Part shown: positions 1 to 6,534 of the stretch, piece by piece | How positions within the stretch are numbered: the first letter of the stretch is position 1 | Layout of the letters: every line of letters begins with the position of its first letter | Origin: Desulfobacteraceae bacterium | GTDB lineage: Bacteria; Desulfobacterota; Desulfobacteria; Desulfobacterales; Desulfobacteraceae | Assembly (NCBI GenBank): GCA_022712835.1 | Contig: JAFLJU010000439.1 | Location: 1 to 12,689, forward strand | Length of the DNA stretch: 12,689 bases | Reading direction: 5' to 3' | Translations under genes and position numbers: made by a program | Notes under the pieces: model-generated | Told to the model about the DNA's origin: nothing | The model's database searches: none | Seen by the model: the letters and a program-made list of their open reading frames with translations, nothing else

Positions 1-1
1 A

Positions 2-166
2 GCAGCAGCATGTTCACGTGCAATCAAGTTACACTTTGACCAGCTATGTCAACGGAAAATTTCTACGATGGATTGGTTAGAAACAAAATTCGTACTGAAT
101 AAACTTATAGACGAGATTATTATCAAGTTTCAAGATAGCATTATGAAATATGGCATGAACTTATAG
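2..166 (+). CDS. Possible C-terminal end of an unidentified gene (partial)
   Basis: A reading frame open from the window edge runs 54 codons to a TAG at 164-166. I do not recognise the protein. The visible residues are a mix of charged and hydrophobic positions, with a stretch rich in Ile, Lys and Asp near the end (LIDEIIIKFQDSIMKYG) that could form an amphipathic helix. No motif is evident. The other two forward frames are closed early, so this is the only candidate for an upstream gene tail. It ends just before the -10 element of the next gene, which would be compact but normal spacing. It could equally be a chance open frame in AT-rich DNA or the remnant of a degraded gene. Confidence 0.3.
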   Translation, partial: AAACSRAIKLHFDQLCQRKISTMDWLETKFVLNKLIDEIIIKFQDSIMKYGMNL

Positions 167-179
167 TCGTACGTATAAT
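150..179 (+). promoter_or_regulatory. Candidate sigma70-type promoter of the cysteine peptidase gene
   Basis: A perfect TATAAT lies at 174-179, with ATGGCA (4 of 6 matches to TTGACA) at 150-155 and an 18-base spacer. The paralogous lyase gene has the same geometry at the equivalent position (ACGACA, 18 bases, TATAAG), and the -10 region and leader are conserved between the two genes. That conservation is the best support for this being the real promoter. CGTACG, a perfect 6-base palindrome at 168-173, abuts the -10 and could be part of an operator; that is speculation. Confidence 0.5.
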
Positions 180-688
180 TGATCCAGGATTAACTATTTT
201 AAAATAAAAGGGAAAGAATGAAATTTCACTCAATATTCGTTGCTCTTTTAGTTTTGTTATCACTTGGTGTTTATGGCAATAATTTCAAGCTCATTGGCGG
301 TGCAGTTGCTCAGGCAAGTGAAGTAACAGAACAACAGGTAGCCGAACTTTACGTGGCAACATTCAACAGAGCACCGGATAAGCCAGGGCTTGACTTCTGG
401 GTTAATGATTCCGGATTCACAATCGAGCAGGTTGCGGAAAGTTTCTTTGATCAGACCGAAACCCAGACGCTTTATCCTGCTGACAATACTCATACTAACT
501 TTGTCACATCAATTTATTCAAATCTTTTCAACCGTGCATCAGACGCAGCAGGGCTTGATTACTGGGTTACTGCCCTTGAAAGCGGTACCGTGACAAGACC
601 TGTCATGATCGAAGCCGTAAAAAACGGTGCCCAGGGAACCGATGCACAAATCCTTGCCAACAAGACTGAGGTCGGATTGTATTATGCT
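173..688 (+). repeat. Inverted-duplicate cassette, copy 1 (promoter -10, leader and DUF4214 module)
   Basis: This stretch matches the reverse complement of 4274-4789 with no length change. In the 48 bases from just before the -10 to the start codon, I count about 42 identical. The encoded first 157 residues agree at about 130 positions, and long DNA stretches in the first repeat are nearly identical, including at third codon positions. Beyond residue ~157 similarity fades, although a weaker resemblance continues to about residue 190. It indicates a fairly recent duplication or gene conversion of a coding module together with its expression signals. Confidence 0.85.
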
Positions 689-2986
689 TCTTTAGGTCTT
701 GAAGGTGGTAATTTTTCTCTTGCCGGTGTCACAGATGATGTAGCCACAATTGCAACTGCAAAAGGCAGTATAGATGGTATGGTCGGTGCAAACTCCAAAC
801 CGATTTCCAGCCCCATTTCACTGAATGTTGATTCATCTGTTCCCTATTTTGAACAGCAGCTCATCGGTTATGACCCGGATGGTGATACCATCACATATGA
901 GTTAATTTCAAGTGCCAGTGGAGTCGGTTATTCATTTGCCTACGTCAATTCGGCAACCGGAATGCTTTACATTACCAACGAACCCAGTGGAAATGATTCC
1001 TTTACCTTGTCTTACCATGTTTCTGACAGCAAGCTTTTTAGTGATTCTGCAACGATTACAGTACAGGTGACCTACCTTTCGGAAGATGAGAAAAACACTG
1101 GCAAAGAGGACGTGGATCCTGAAGAGTATGCAAGCTACAACCTCAGCACGTACAACAGTGATCTTCTTGGGGGTAATTCCACACCGTCGCAGCCCATATC
1201 CATTGATCTGAGTTTTAATTTCCCAACCCCCGGGGACCAGGGCCAGCAGGGCAGTTGTGTGGGATGGGCCACTGCTTATGCGCTAAAAACCTACCAGGAA
1301 AAAATTGAGATCGGCTGGTCATTGAATACCTCTTCCCATCTGTTCAGCCCGGCATTTATCTACAATCAAATTAATGGCAATAATGATCAAGGCGCCTATA
1401 TCTCTGATGCCTTAAAACTGGCCGTTCAAAAAGGGGTTTCAACCCTTGACACCATGCCTTATTCTGACAGGGACTATCTGACCCAACCCTCTTCAAGTGC
1501 TTTGTCCGAAGCTGCATTATACAGGGCTGTAAACTGGTACAGGGTCAATGACACGTCGCAGATAAAGGCAGCACTGGTGAACAGAAAACCTGTGGTGTGC
1601 GGTATTTCGATTTATCAATCTTTCTATAACCTTTTTGGCAGTAATTCTGTGTACAACACTGCCGATGGAAATAATCTTGGTGGGCATGCAGTCACAATTG
1701 TTGGATATGATGATAACAAGTTCGGTGGTGCTTTTAAAATCATCAACTCCTGGAGCCCCAACTGGGGGGATGATGGATATTTTTGGTTACCTTATTCTTT
1801 TGCCTCCCAGGGTATTATGAGTGAGGCTTATGTTCTTGAAGATGCCGAAAACGGGTCAATCCCAGAAGATGAAGAACAGACAGAACCTGAACCTGATTAC
1901 AACATTCTTCCAAACATGACAGTCTCTTCCTGGAATGCCAGCTATGATCCCAGGCCCCGTGGAACAGGGACATTGACGTATGAAGTTATAAACAACGGAT
2001 CAGGTACTGCTCCTTTGGGTGCGGACATAAACCTGATGCTCTCCAGAAACAACAATATCACCAACAGTGATTACTATGTGGTGTATGAGATGATCCCTTT
2101 TAATTTGCCTCCTGGTAACTCGGTATACAGGGACTCTTCCAATGCTATGTCATTTAACTTTCCCGATCAAATTGAGTCTGGAGTATATTATATGGCGCTT
2201 TGGGTGGATGATCTGGGGGAGATGACAGAATCCAATGAAAATGATAATATATCCCTAGGCGATAGTACAATCACAATTGAAAATTCCATGCCTGATCTCA
2301 GCGTTAATTCCTGGTATGCGGACTGGGATGGATATGGAAATGGCACCCTGACTTATGAGGTTGAGAACAGTGGTGTTTCCGCTATAAATTCAGTTGATTG
2401 GTATATCAACCTGATCCTGGACATGGATCAGACGTTGGGGAATGGGAATGAAATATTTCTATTTTATGAGCAGGCTGCATTTTATTTAAATCCTGGCTCC
2501 ACGATTTACCGAAACAGTTTAAATACCGCATATTTTAACCTGTATAGGGATCATGATCAGAACAATGTCCCCTCTGGTGTTTATTATATGGCTCTATGGG
2601 TGGATGATTTAAATTCGGTTGATGAAAGTAATGAGTTGAACAATGGATCCTACAGCTGGGGATTAGTTATTGTTTCAAGCTATTATGGGACTGCCTTAAA
2701 GTCTTCTTCGGTAGATAAACAGCCGGTTTCCGGCACTGAACTTTTAGGCAAAGCATATAACGGAAAAAGGCTTCCACCTAAAGATATTGTAATGAAAAAG
2801 GTTATGATCACCAAAAAAACATCTGGAGAAATCAAGATGCAGATGCTGGATGAGGATTCTGTCAAAAACATGGAAAACTCCAGAAGTAATTTCCAGACAA
2901 AACAGATATCTTCAGGTACAGGGCTTATATTTCCTTCATCCGAAAGAATTCCCATGCCCAATGGAGTGCCAGTCCATGAAAAGTAA
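218..2986 (+). CDS. Secreted multidomain papain-family (C1A) cysteine peptidase with DUF4214 and CARDB domains
   Basis: A 922-residue exported peptidase. A short basic N-terminus and a hydrophobic core (residues 6-20) form a signal peptide, with a likely cut after AQA near residue 33. Two DUF4214-like repeats follow, marked by NRAPDKPGLDFW (50-61) and NRASDAAGLDYW (105-116). Residues ~195-287 form a cadherin-like or Ig-like domain with a calcium-type DPDGD motif (219-223). The papain domain spans about 325-545: oxyanion Gln341 and nucleophile Cys347 in DQGQQGSCVGWA, His490 in GGHAVTIVGYD, and Asn510 in KIINSWSPNWGDDGY. All catalytic positions and their spacing are intact. Two CARDB-type domains (~563-690 and ~692-820) each contain a SGVYYMALWVDDL motif. 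The last ~95 residues are Lys/Ser-rich and unrecognised; no LPXTG or other sorting signal is seen. AAGGGA lies 4 bases before the ATG. Substrate is unknown. Extracellular or surface protein turnover is inferred from the family. Confidence 0.9.
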   Translation: MKFHSIFVALLVLLSLGVYGNNFKLIGGAVAQASEVTEQQVAELYVATFNRAPDKPGLDFWVNDSGFTIEQVAESFFDQTETQTLYPADNTHTNFVTSIYSNLFNRASDAAGLDYWVTALESGTVTRPVMIEAVKNGAQGTDAQILANKTEVGLYYASLGLEGGNFSLAGVTDDVATIATAKGSIDGMVGANSKPISSPISLNVDSSVPYFEQQLIGYDPDGDTITYELISSASGVGYSFAYVNSATGMLYITNEPSGNDSFTLSYHVSDSKLFSDSATITVQVTYLSEDEKNTGKEDVDPEEYASYNLSTYNSDLLGGNSTPSQPISIDLSFNFPTPGDQGQQGSCVGWATAYALKTYQEKIEIGWSLNTSSHLFSPAFIYNQINGNNDQGAYISDALKLAVQKGVSTLDTMPYSDRDYLTQPSSSALSEAALYRAVNWYRVNDTSQIKAALVNRKPVVCGISIYQSFYNLFGSNSVYNTADGNNLGGHAVTIVGYDDNKFGGAFKIINSWSPNWGDDGYFWLPYSFASQGIMSEAYVLEDAENGSIPEDEEQTEPEPDYNILPNMTVSSWNASYDPRPRGTGTLTYEVINNGSGTAPLGADINLMLSRNNNITNSDYYVVYEMIPFNLPPGNSVYRDSSNAMSFNFPDQIESGVYYMALWVDDLGEMTESNENDNISLGDSTITIENSMPDLSVNSWYADWDGYGNGTLTYEVENSGVSAINSVDWYINLILDMDQTLGNGNEIFLFYEQAAFYLNPGSTIYRNSLNTAYFNLYRDHDQNNVPSGVYYMALWVDDLNSVDESNELNNGSYSWGLVIVSSYYGTALKSSSVDKQPVSGTELLGKAYNGKRLPPKDIVMKKVMITKKTSGEIKMQMLDEDSVKNMENSRSNFQTKQISSGTGLIFPSSERIPMPNGVPVHEK

Positions 2987-3248
2987 ATTAATTACAGGAG
3001 TATCTTTTCTGTTTTTAATTGGTGTTGCCTGTTCTCAGGGGGAAAACAATTTTTTAGCAGATAGCCAGACCATTCCTGCAAAGGGACTGGCAAACCCGGC
3101 GGCGATGAAATGCATAAAGGACGGTTATGCCCTCAAACCAATCGAAGAGAATGGTGTTTCCATAGGATATTTTTGTGTAAATAAGGAAACAGGCATGAAG
3201 TGTGATATATGGTCCTATTTCAGGGGGGAGTGTGATTTAAGCCAGTGA
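2976..3248 (+). CDS. Small secreted DUF333-domain cysteine-rich protein (putative lipoprotein)
   Basis: A 90-residue exported protein. A basic start and hydrophobic core (residues 5-18) lead to Cys19 in IGVAC. This resembles a lipobox, but Gly replaces the usual Leu at -3, so lipidation is uncertain. Residues ~39-88 match the DUF333 pattern: NPAAMKC at the front, then GYFCVNKETGMKCDIWSYFRGEC, with Cys46, Cys67, Cys76 and Cys86 probably forming two disulfides. The family includes E. coli YoaF and proteins labelled 'putative hemolysin', without a firmly known function. I chose the ATG at 2976 because a GGAG sits 9 bases upstream and a signal peptide starts there; the frame is open further upstream only as a shadow of the peptidase gene. 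It overlaps the peptidase gene by 11 bases, implying co-transcription and coupled translation, so the two products may work together. Confidence 0.8.
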   Translation: MKSKLITGVSFLFLIGVACSQGENNFLADSQTIPAKGLANPAAMKCIKDGYALKPIEENGVSIGYFCVNKETGMKCDIWSYFRGECDLSQ

Positions 3249-3263
3249 GATAGAACAGGTTCA

Positions 3264-3307
3264 TGACTCCTTACCTCTTAGAAAATTCAGTTACAATTTT
3301 GGAGTCA
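3264..3307. terminator. Inverted repeat in the convergent intergenic region, possible weak bidirectional terminator
   Basis: TGACTCC at 3264-3270 is complementary to GGAGTCA at 3301-3307, and AAAATT (3282-3287) pairs with AATTTT (3295-3300) directly inside the right arm. It lies 16 bases after the DUF333 stop codon and between two convergent genes, which suits transcript ending. There is no proper T-run and the arms are separated by 30 bases, so it is not a canonical rho-independent terminator. The remaining spacer up to 3451 is AT-rich with no gene or stronger signal that I can see. Confidence 0.3.
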
Positions 3308-3451
3308 GTGCGGTCCCCAACCGGTAATTATATACAATCCTATTGAAACTACAGCGAATGTTTTTTAATGGAAAGCATATAAATATTTATTTCATCGATA
3401 ATGCACAAAAGTTAGGTTTTAGAAGATTCCCATCATTAGAAAGCTTTAATA

Positions 3452-4744
3452 TTATGGAACTAATTCTTCACGACTATTACCCCTTTTAACATTTGAAAAG
3501 AAAACCTTTTGTGCAGGTACTTCATCAACATTATTTTTCTCCAGATACCGAAGCACAAATGAGCGATAAAGCCCATATTTAAAATAAACGGCATTTGCAG
3601 TCATAGTAGGGCCTGAGTAATCGGATATTTTTTTATCATTGACAGAAACTCGAAAAAAGCCAGATTGATCTGTTGACCACCGAACATGAACTTCAATTTT
3701 GTGCCATTTCCCCCTCAATTCATTTTCTTTGATCAATTCAATATAGTCATCCGTGGAACTATGCCCTGCAACTTGATTATCAAGATGATAGCCACCATTA
3801 TAATTTTGAAACATCCAAATAACATGGGCACCTTTTTGATGAAATTGTCCCAGTGCTACTTTAGTTGGATAGACATTAACATAATCATCAGGAAAGTATA
3901 TTGACCATCCATAGTAATATTCATCACCTGAAAATGTAGATTTATAAATTTCAGCCAATTCGCTACGTTCACTATCCTCTGCACAGTCATCATATTTTCC
4001 ATCAGTTGAACAATCACCCGGTCTCACATCAAAACTCTCCACTAAACTCACTGGAGCACAATCCGTGAAATCATTTTCGATAAGGTAACCATAAGATTTA
4101 ATATTTGCGGATCTCTTAAAATCATCGAAGTTACCCCTCTCAATACTTGGGATATACTTTACGTCACAGGTTTCTGCTACCAAGTTCTCATCTATATTAG
4201 ATTTAGCTATTTCAACAGTTGATAGATCTTCTGTTACATTCGAAAGCAAGAAATACTCTTGCAGATCTTTGTTGGCATAATATAGTCCGACCTCAGCCTT
4301 GTTGGCAACAATTTTTGCATCGGTTGCCTGGGCCCCGTTTTTCACGGCTTCGATCATGATAGGCCTTGTCACAGCATAGCTTCCGAGAGCATCAACCCAG
4401 TAATCAAGCCCTGCCGCATCTGGAAGTCTATTAAAAAGATTATCATAGACGGACGTGACAAACTCAGTCTCCGTAGTTCCGGGAGGATAGAGATCTTGGG
4501 TTTCGGTCTGATCAAAGAAACTTGTTGCAATCTGCTCGATTGTGAATCCGGAATCATTGACCCAAAAGTCAAGCCCTGGCTTATCCGGGGCTCTGTTGAA
4601 TGTTGCCACGTAGAGTTCAGCAACTTTTTGTTCAGTTACTTCACTTGCCTGGGCAACTGCACCGCAAATGAGCTTGAAATTATTACCATAAACACCAGGT
4701 GATAATAAAATTAACAACGCAACAAATATTGAATAAAATTTCAT
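3452..4744 (-). CDS. Secreted DUF4214-polysaccharide lyase (heparin lyase I-like fold)
   Basis: A 430-residue exported protein. Its first ~157 residues nearly duplicate those of the cysteine peptidase: the same signal peptide type (likely cut after AQA, ~residue 33) and two DUF4214 repeats (NRAPDKPGLDFW at 50-61, NRLPDAAGLDYW at 105-116). A linker follows, then residues ~200-425 resemble the bacterial polysaccharide lyase domain with a heparinase-I-like jelly-roll fold (Pfam PF14099). Visible family-like signatures are RSELAE (260-265), YYYGWSIYFPDDY, LGQFHQK with His302, GKWHKIEVHVRWS (345-357) and YFKYGLYR (387-394). Such enzymes cleave uronic-acid polysaccharides by beta-elimination; the substrate here cannot be told from sequence. 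AAGGA precedes the ATG by 5 bases. Promoter and leader are also shared with the peptidase gene. The domain call rests on motif recognition, and exact catalytic residues are not established. Confidence 0.85.
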   Translation of the reverse strand: MKFYSIFVALLILLSPGVYGNNFKLICGAVAQASEVTEQKVAELYVATFNRAPDKPGLDFWVNDSGFTIEQIATSFFDQTETQDLYPPGTTETEFVTSVYDNLFNRLPDAAGLDYWVDALGSYAVTRPIMIEAVKNGAQATDAKIVANKAEVGLYYANKDLQEYFLLSNVTEDLSTVEIAKSNIDENLVAETCDVKYIPSIERGNFDDFKRSANIKSYGYLIENDFTDCAPVSLVESFDVRPGDCSTDGKYDDCAEDSERSELAEIYKSTFSGDEYYYGWSIYFPDDYVNVYPTKVALGQFHQKGAHVIWMFQNYNGGYHLDNQVAGHSSTDDYIELIKENELRGKWHKIEVHVRWSTDQSGFFRVSVNDKKISDYSGPTMTANAVYFKYGLYRSFVLRYLEKNNVDEVPAQKVFFSNVKRGNSREELVP

Positions 4745-4789
4745 TCTTTTCCTTGTATTTTAAAATAATGAATTCTGGATCACTTATAC
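4274..4789 (-). repeat. Inverted-duplicate cassette, copy 2 (promoter -10, leader and DUF4214 module)
   Basis: This is the partner of the plus-strand copy near the left of the window, in opposite orientation and about 3.6 kb away. It spans the lyase gene's -10 element, 5' untranslated region, ribosome site and first 157 codons. Coding differences are concentrated between residues 88 and 150, whereas residues 1-87 differ at only about eight positions. The signal peptide and first DUF4214 repeat are therefore the best preserved part. Confidence 0.85.
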
Positions 4790-4812
4790 TATAAATACTC
4801 ATTCAATGTCGT
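4783..4812 (-). promoter_or_regulatory. Candidate promoter of the polysaccharide lyase gene
   Basis: Read on the minus strand, ACGACA (4807-4812) and TATAAG (4783-4788) are separated by 18 bases, the same layout as the promoter of the paralogous peptidase gene, whose -10 is TATAAT. An alternative pair, TTTACA (4815-4820) with TATTTA (4792-4797) and a 17-base spacer, overlaps it. The conserved alignment favours the first. Confidence 0.45.
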
Positions 4813-4981
4813 GTTGTAAAATCATTTTGAAAAACTCAAACATGCATGGGATGATATGTATGCATCCCGTCTGGGCTCCTGGCAGGCATACATCATGACT
4901 TTGATTTATGCGTGACATTTAGCTTATAAATACCTGGATTGCGGTGATTTGCATTTTGGTTTCTTAACAATATAATTTAAC

Positions 4982-5016
4982 AAAAAGGCAGAGGGTGGCT
5001 ATTGCCACCCCCTGCC
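4982..5016 (-). terminator. Rho-independent terminator of the yjbQ-htrA operon
   Basis: On the minus strand a strong hairpin forms from 5004-5010 with 4993-4999 (GCCACCC/GGGTGGC, 7 GC-rich pairs, 4-base loop). It continues after a single mismatch with 5 more pairs (5012-5016 with 4987-4991). Five T residues follow (the AAAAA at 4982-4986 on the plus strand). It lies about 40 bases past the htrA stop codon and points the right way. Confidence 0.85.
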
Positions 5017-5053
5017 CCTGGCAATCAATTTTTAAGACCGAAAATTTTATAAC

Positions 5054-6460
5054 TTATTTTCCAAACCGGACCACAAACACATGGCTGTTGCCCCTACGAA
5101 ACAGGAGCTGAGCAAGATGGTCTTTTTTAAGTTTTTCTATATATGCCTGATACTGGCCCACCGTTTCTAATTTTTGGTGGTTGAATTCAATCAGCAGATC
5201 TCCGATACGAACACCGGACGCAGCTGCCGGGCTATCCGCTTTAAGCTGGGTTACAATCAACCCTTTAATTCCTGCCGGATACCCAAGCTTTTGAGCAATG
5301 GCGTCGTCCACCTGTTTTAACATAAATCCGAAGGTATCATAACCATCCTTTGTGGCAAGGATTTGGGACTCCTGGTCCGGCCTTTTCCCAAGGGTCACGT
5401 TAATCATTTTTTCTTTTCCCTTGCGGATGACTTTGACCTTTATTTTTTGATCCACTTTCAGGTTGGCAATGGTGACCGTCAAATCTCTTGAGGTATCAAT
5501 TTTTCTGCCGTTAATCGTTGTAATGACATCCCCTGTTTGAACCCCGGCCTTGTGGGCGGGGTTATCTTCATAAACCTTGGCGACATACACCCCTTTTGTT
5601 TCTTTAATGCCATAATATTCTGCCAGTTCCTGGGTCACATCCTGGATAGCAACTCCCATCCACCCCCTGGAGACCTGTTTGGACTGGGTGAGCTGGTCAA
5701 TAATACCCGTGGCAAGATCAGACGGGATGGCAAATCCGATTCCCTGGCCGGAACGTATAATGGCGGTGTTGATACCGATCACTTCCCCTTTGAGGTTCAG
5801 CAAAGGGCCGCCGCTGTTCCCGGGATTAATGGAGGCATCTGTCTGGATGAAATCATCATAGGGCCCGGACCCGATAATTCGTCCCTTTGCACTGATGATC
5901 CCTGCGGTCACGGTTTGTTCAAGACCAAAGGGGCTGCCGATGGCAACCACCCAGGAGCCCACCTTGGCATCGGAGGAACTACCGAATTTTAAGGGCGAAA
6001 GATTTTTGACGTCAATTTTTATCAGGGCCAGATCGGTCATGGGGTCGGTCCCGATAATCTGAGCATCATACTCCTTGTCATCATGGAGAATCACCTTGAT
6101 CTGGTCTGCGTCCTTGATCACATGGTTGTTGGTGACAATAAATCCGTCCTGGCTGATGATAAATCCCGACCCCAGGCTTTTTTCCTTACGAGACCCGGGG
6201 CTCTGGTTTGGTAAGGGGGAAAAAAACCGCTCCATGCCATTCTTATTCCCACCAAAGGGGGAACCAAAAAAATGTTGAAATACCCGGCCCCCGCCCTTTA
6301 TGGTTTTAACCGTCTGGATATTGACCACCCCTGTTTTTGCATGTTCTGCAAGATTTGAAAAACTGGCCGGAACCATCTGGGTTATTTGCTCGGCTGCGAC
6401 CGGCAGGGAAAAGAACCCTGCAATTACAATTACCAGTAAAATTTGTTTCATATACCTCAT
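5054..6460 (-). CDS. degP: Periplasmic HtrA/DegP (Do-type) serine endoprotease
   Basis: A 468-residue Do-like protease that degrades or refolds damaged envelope proteins in the periplasm. Signal peptide residues 1-23 end in PVAA, with a likely cut before EQITQ. The trypsin-like domain (~90-250) carries the full triad: His113 (VTNNHVI), Asp143 ([10 protein letters not shown]) and Ser216 (INPGNSGGP). Two PDZ domains follow (~265-357, GWMGVAIQ onward, and ~370-465), the usual HtrA layout and length. A Gly/Phe/Asn-rich loop (~56-90) precedes the protease core, like the LA loop of DegP/DegQ. I start at the ATG at 6460, not the upstream in-frame ATG at 6529, because GAGGAG lies 7 bases before it and the signal peptide begins there. 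It is the last gene of the minus-strand cluster, 74 bases behind the sensor kinase, with a terminator after it. This fits regulation by that two-component system, as CpxAR regulates degP in E. coli. DegP versus DegQ naming is not resolvable here. Confidence 0.93.
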   Translation of the reverse strand: MRYMKQILLVIVIAGFFSLPVAAEQITQMVPASFSNLAEHAKTGVVNIQTVKTIKGGGRVFQHFFGSPFGGNKNGMERFFSPLPNQSPGSRKEKSLGSGFIISQDGFIVTNNHVIKDADQIKVILHDDKEYDAQIIGTDPMTDLALIKIDVKNLSPLKFGSSSDAKVGSWVVAIGSPFGLEQTVTAGIISAKGRIIGSGPYDDFIQTDASINPGNSGGPLLNLKGEVIGINTAIIRSGQGIGFAIPSDLATGIIDQLTQSKQVSRGWMGVAIQDVTQELAEYYGIKETKGVYVAKVYEDNPAHKAGVQTGDVITTINGRKIDTSRDLTVTIANLKVDQKIKVKVIRKGKEKMINVTLGKRPDQESQILATKDGYDTFGFMLKQVDDAIAQKLGYPAGIKGLIVTQLKADSPAAASGVRIGDLLIEFNHQKLETVGQYQAYIEKLKKDHLAQLLFRRGNSHVFVVRFGK

Positions 6461-6534
6461 GGCTGTTCTCCTCTTTGATATAAATTCATACAAACATAAA
6501 ACACTGACACCATAGTAATACAGAAACATGACTT

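Larger units (their letters stand above)
4745..5053. other. 309-bp intergenic region between the lyase and htrA genes
   Basis: It holds the lyase leader and promoter at its left end and the htrA terminator at its right end. Between them is an unexplained stem: 4857-4863 (TGTATGC) pairs with 4886-4892 (GCATACA), extended by ATGA/TCAT after a 2-base bulge, with a small CCC/GGG hairpin inside the loop. A separate GGGATG/CATCCC pair (4848-4853 and 4863-4868) overlaps the left arm, so alternative foldings are possible. I see no open frame of note and no tRNA-like fold. Confidence 0.5.

Noticed and set aside
2850..2975. Upstream start for the DUF333 gene
   Set aside because: The extra 42 residues are a shadow of the peptidase gene in another frame. 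The ATG at 2976 has a GGAG at good spacing and begins a signal peptide.
173..4789. The inverted duplicate as the ends of a composite transposon
   Set aside because: The repeats are the promoter and 5' coding parts of two intact genes. No transposase, terminal inverted repeat tips or target-site duplications are visible between or beside them.
5537..5992. 151-codon plus-strand open frame
   Set aside because: It lies wholly antisense to the conserved HtrA protease domain, and its product has no recognisable features.
6461..6529. Upstream start for htrA
   Set aside because: The extension would put 23 residues before a clear signal peptide and lacks a ribosome site, whereas GAGGAG precedes the ATG at 6460.
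6461..6534. CpxR-type GTAAA direct repeat or separate strong promoter before htrA
   Set aside because: No GTAAA-N5-GTAAA pair and no convincing -35/-10 pair is visible in this 74-base gap.
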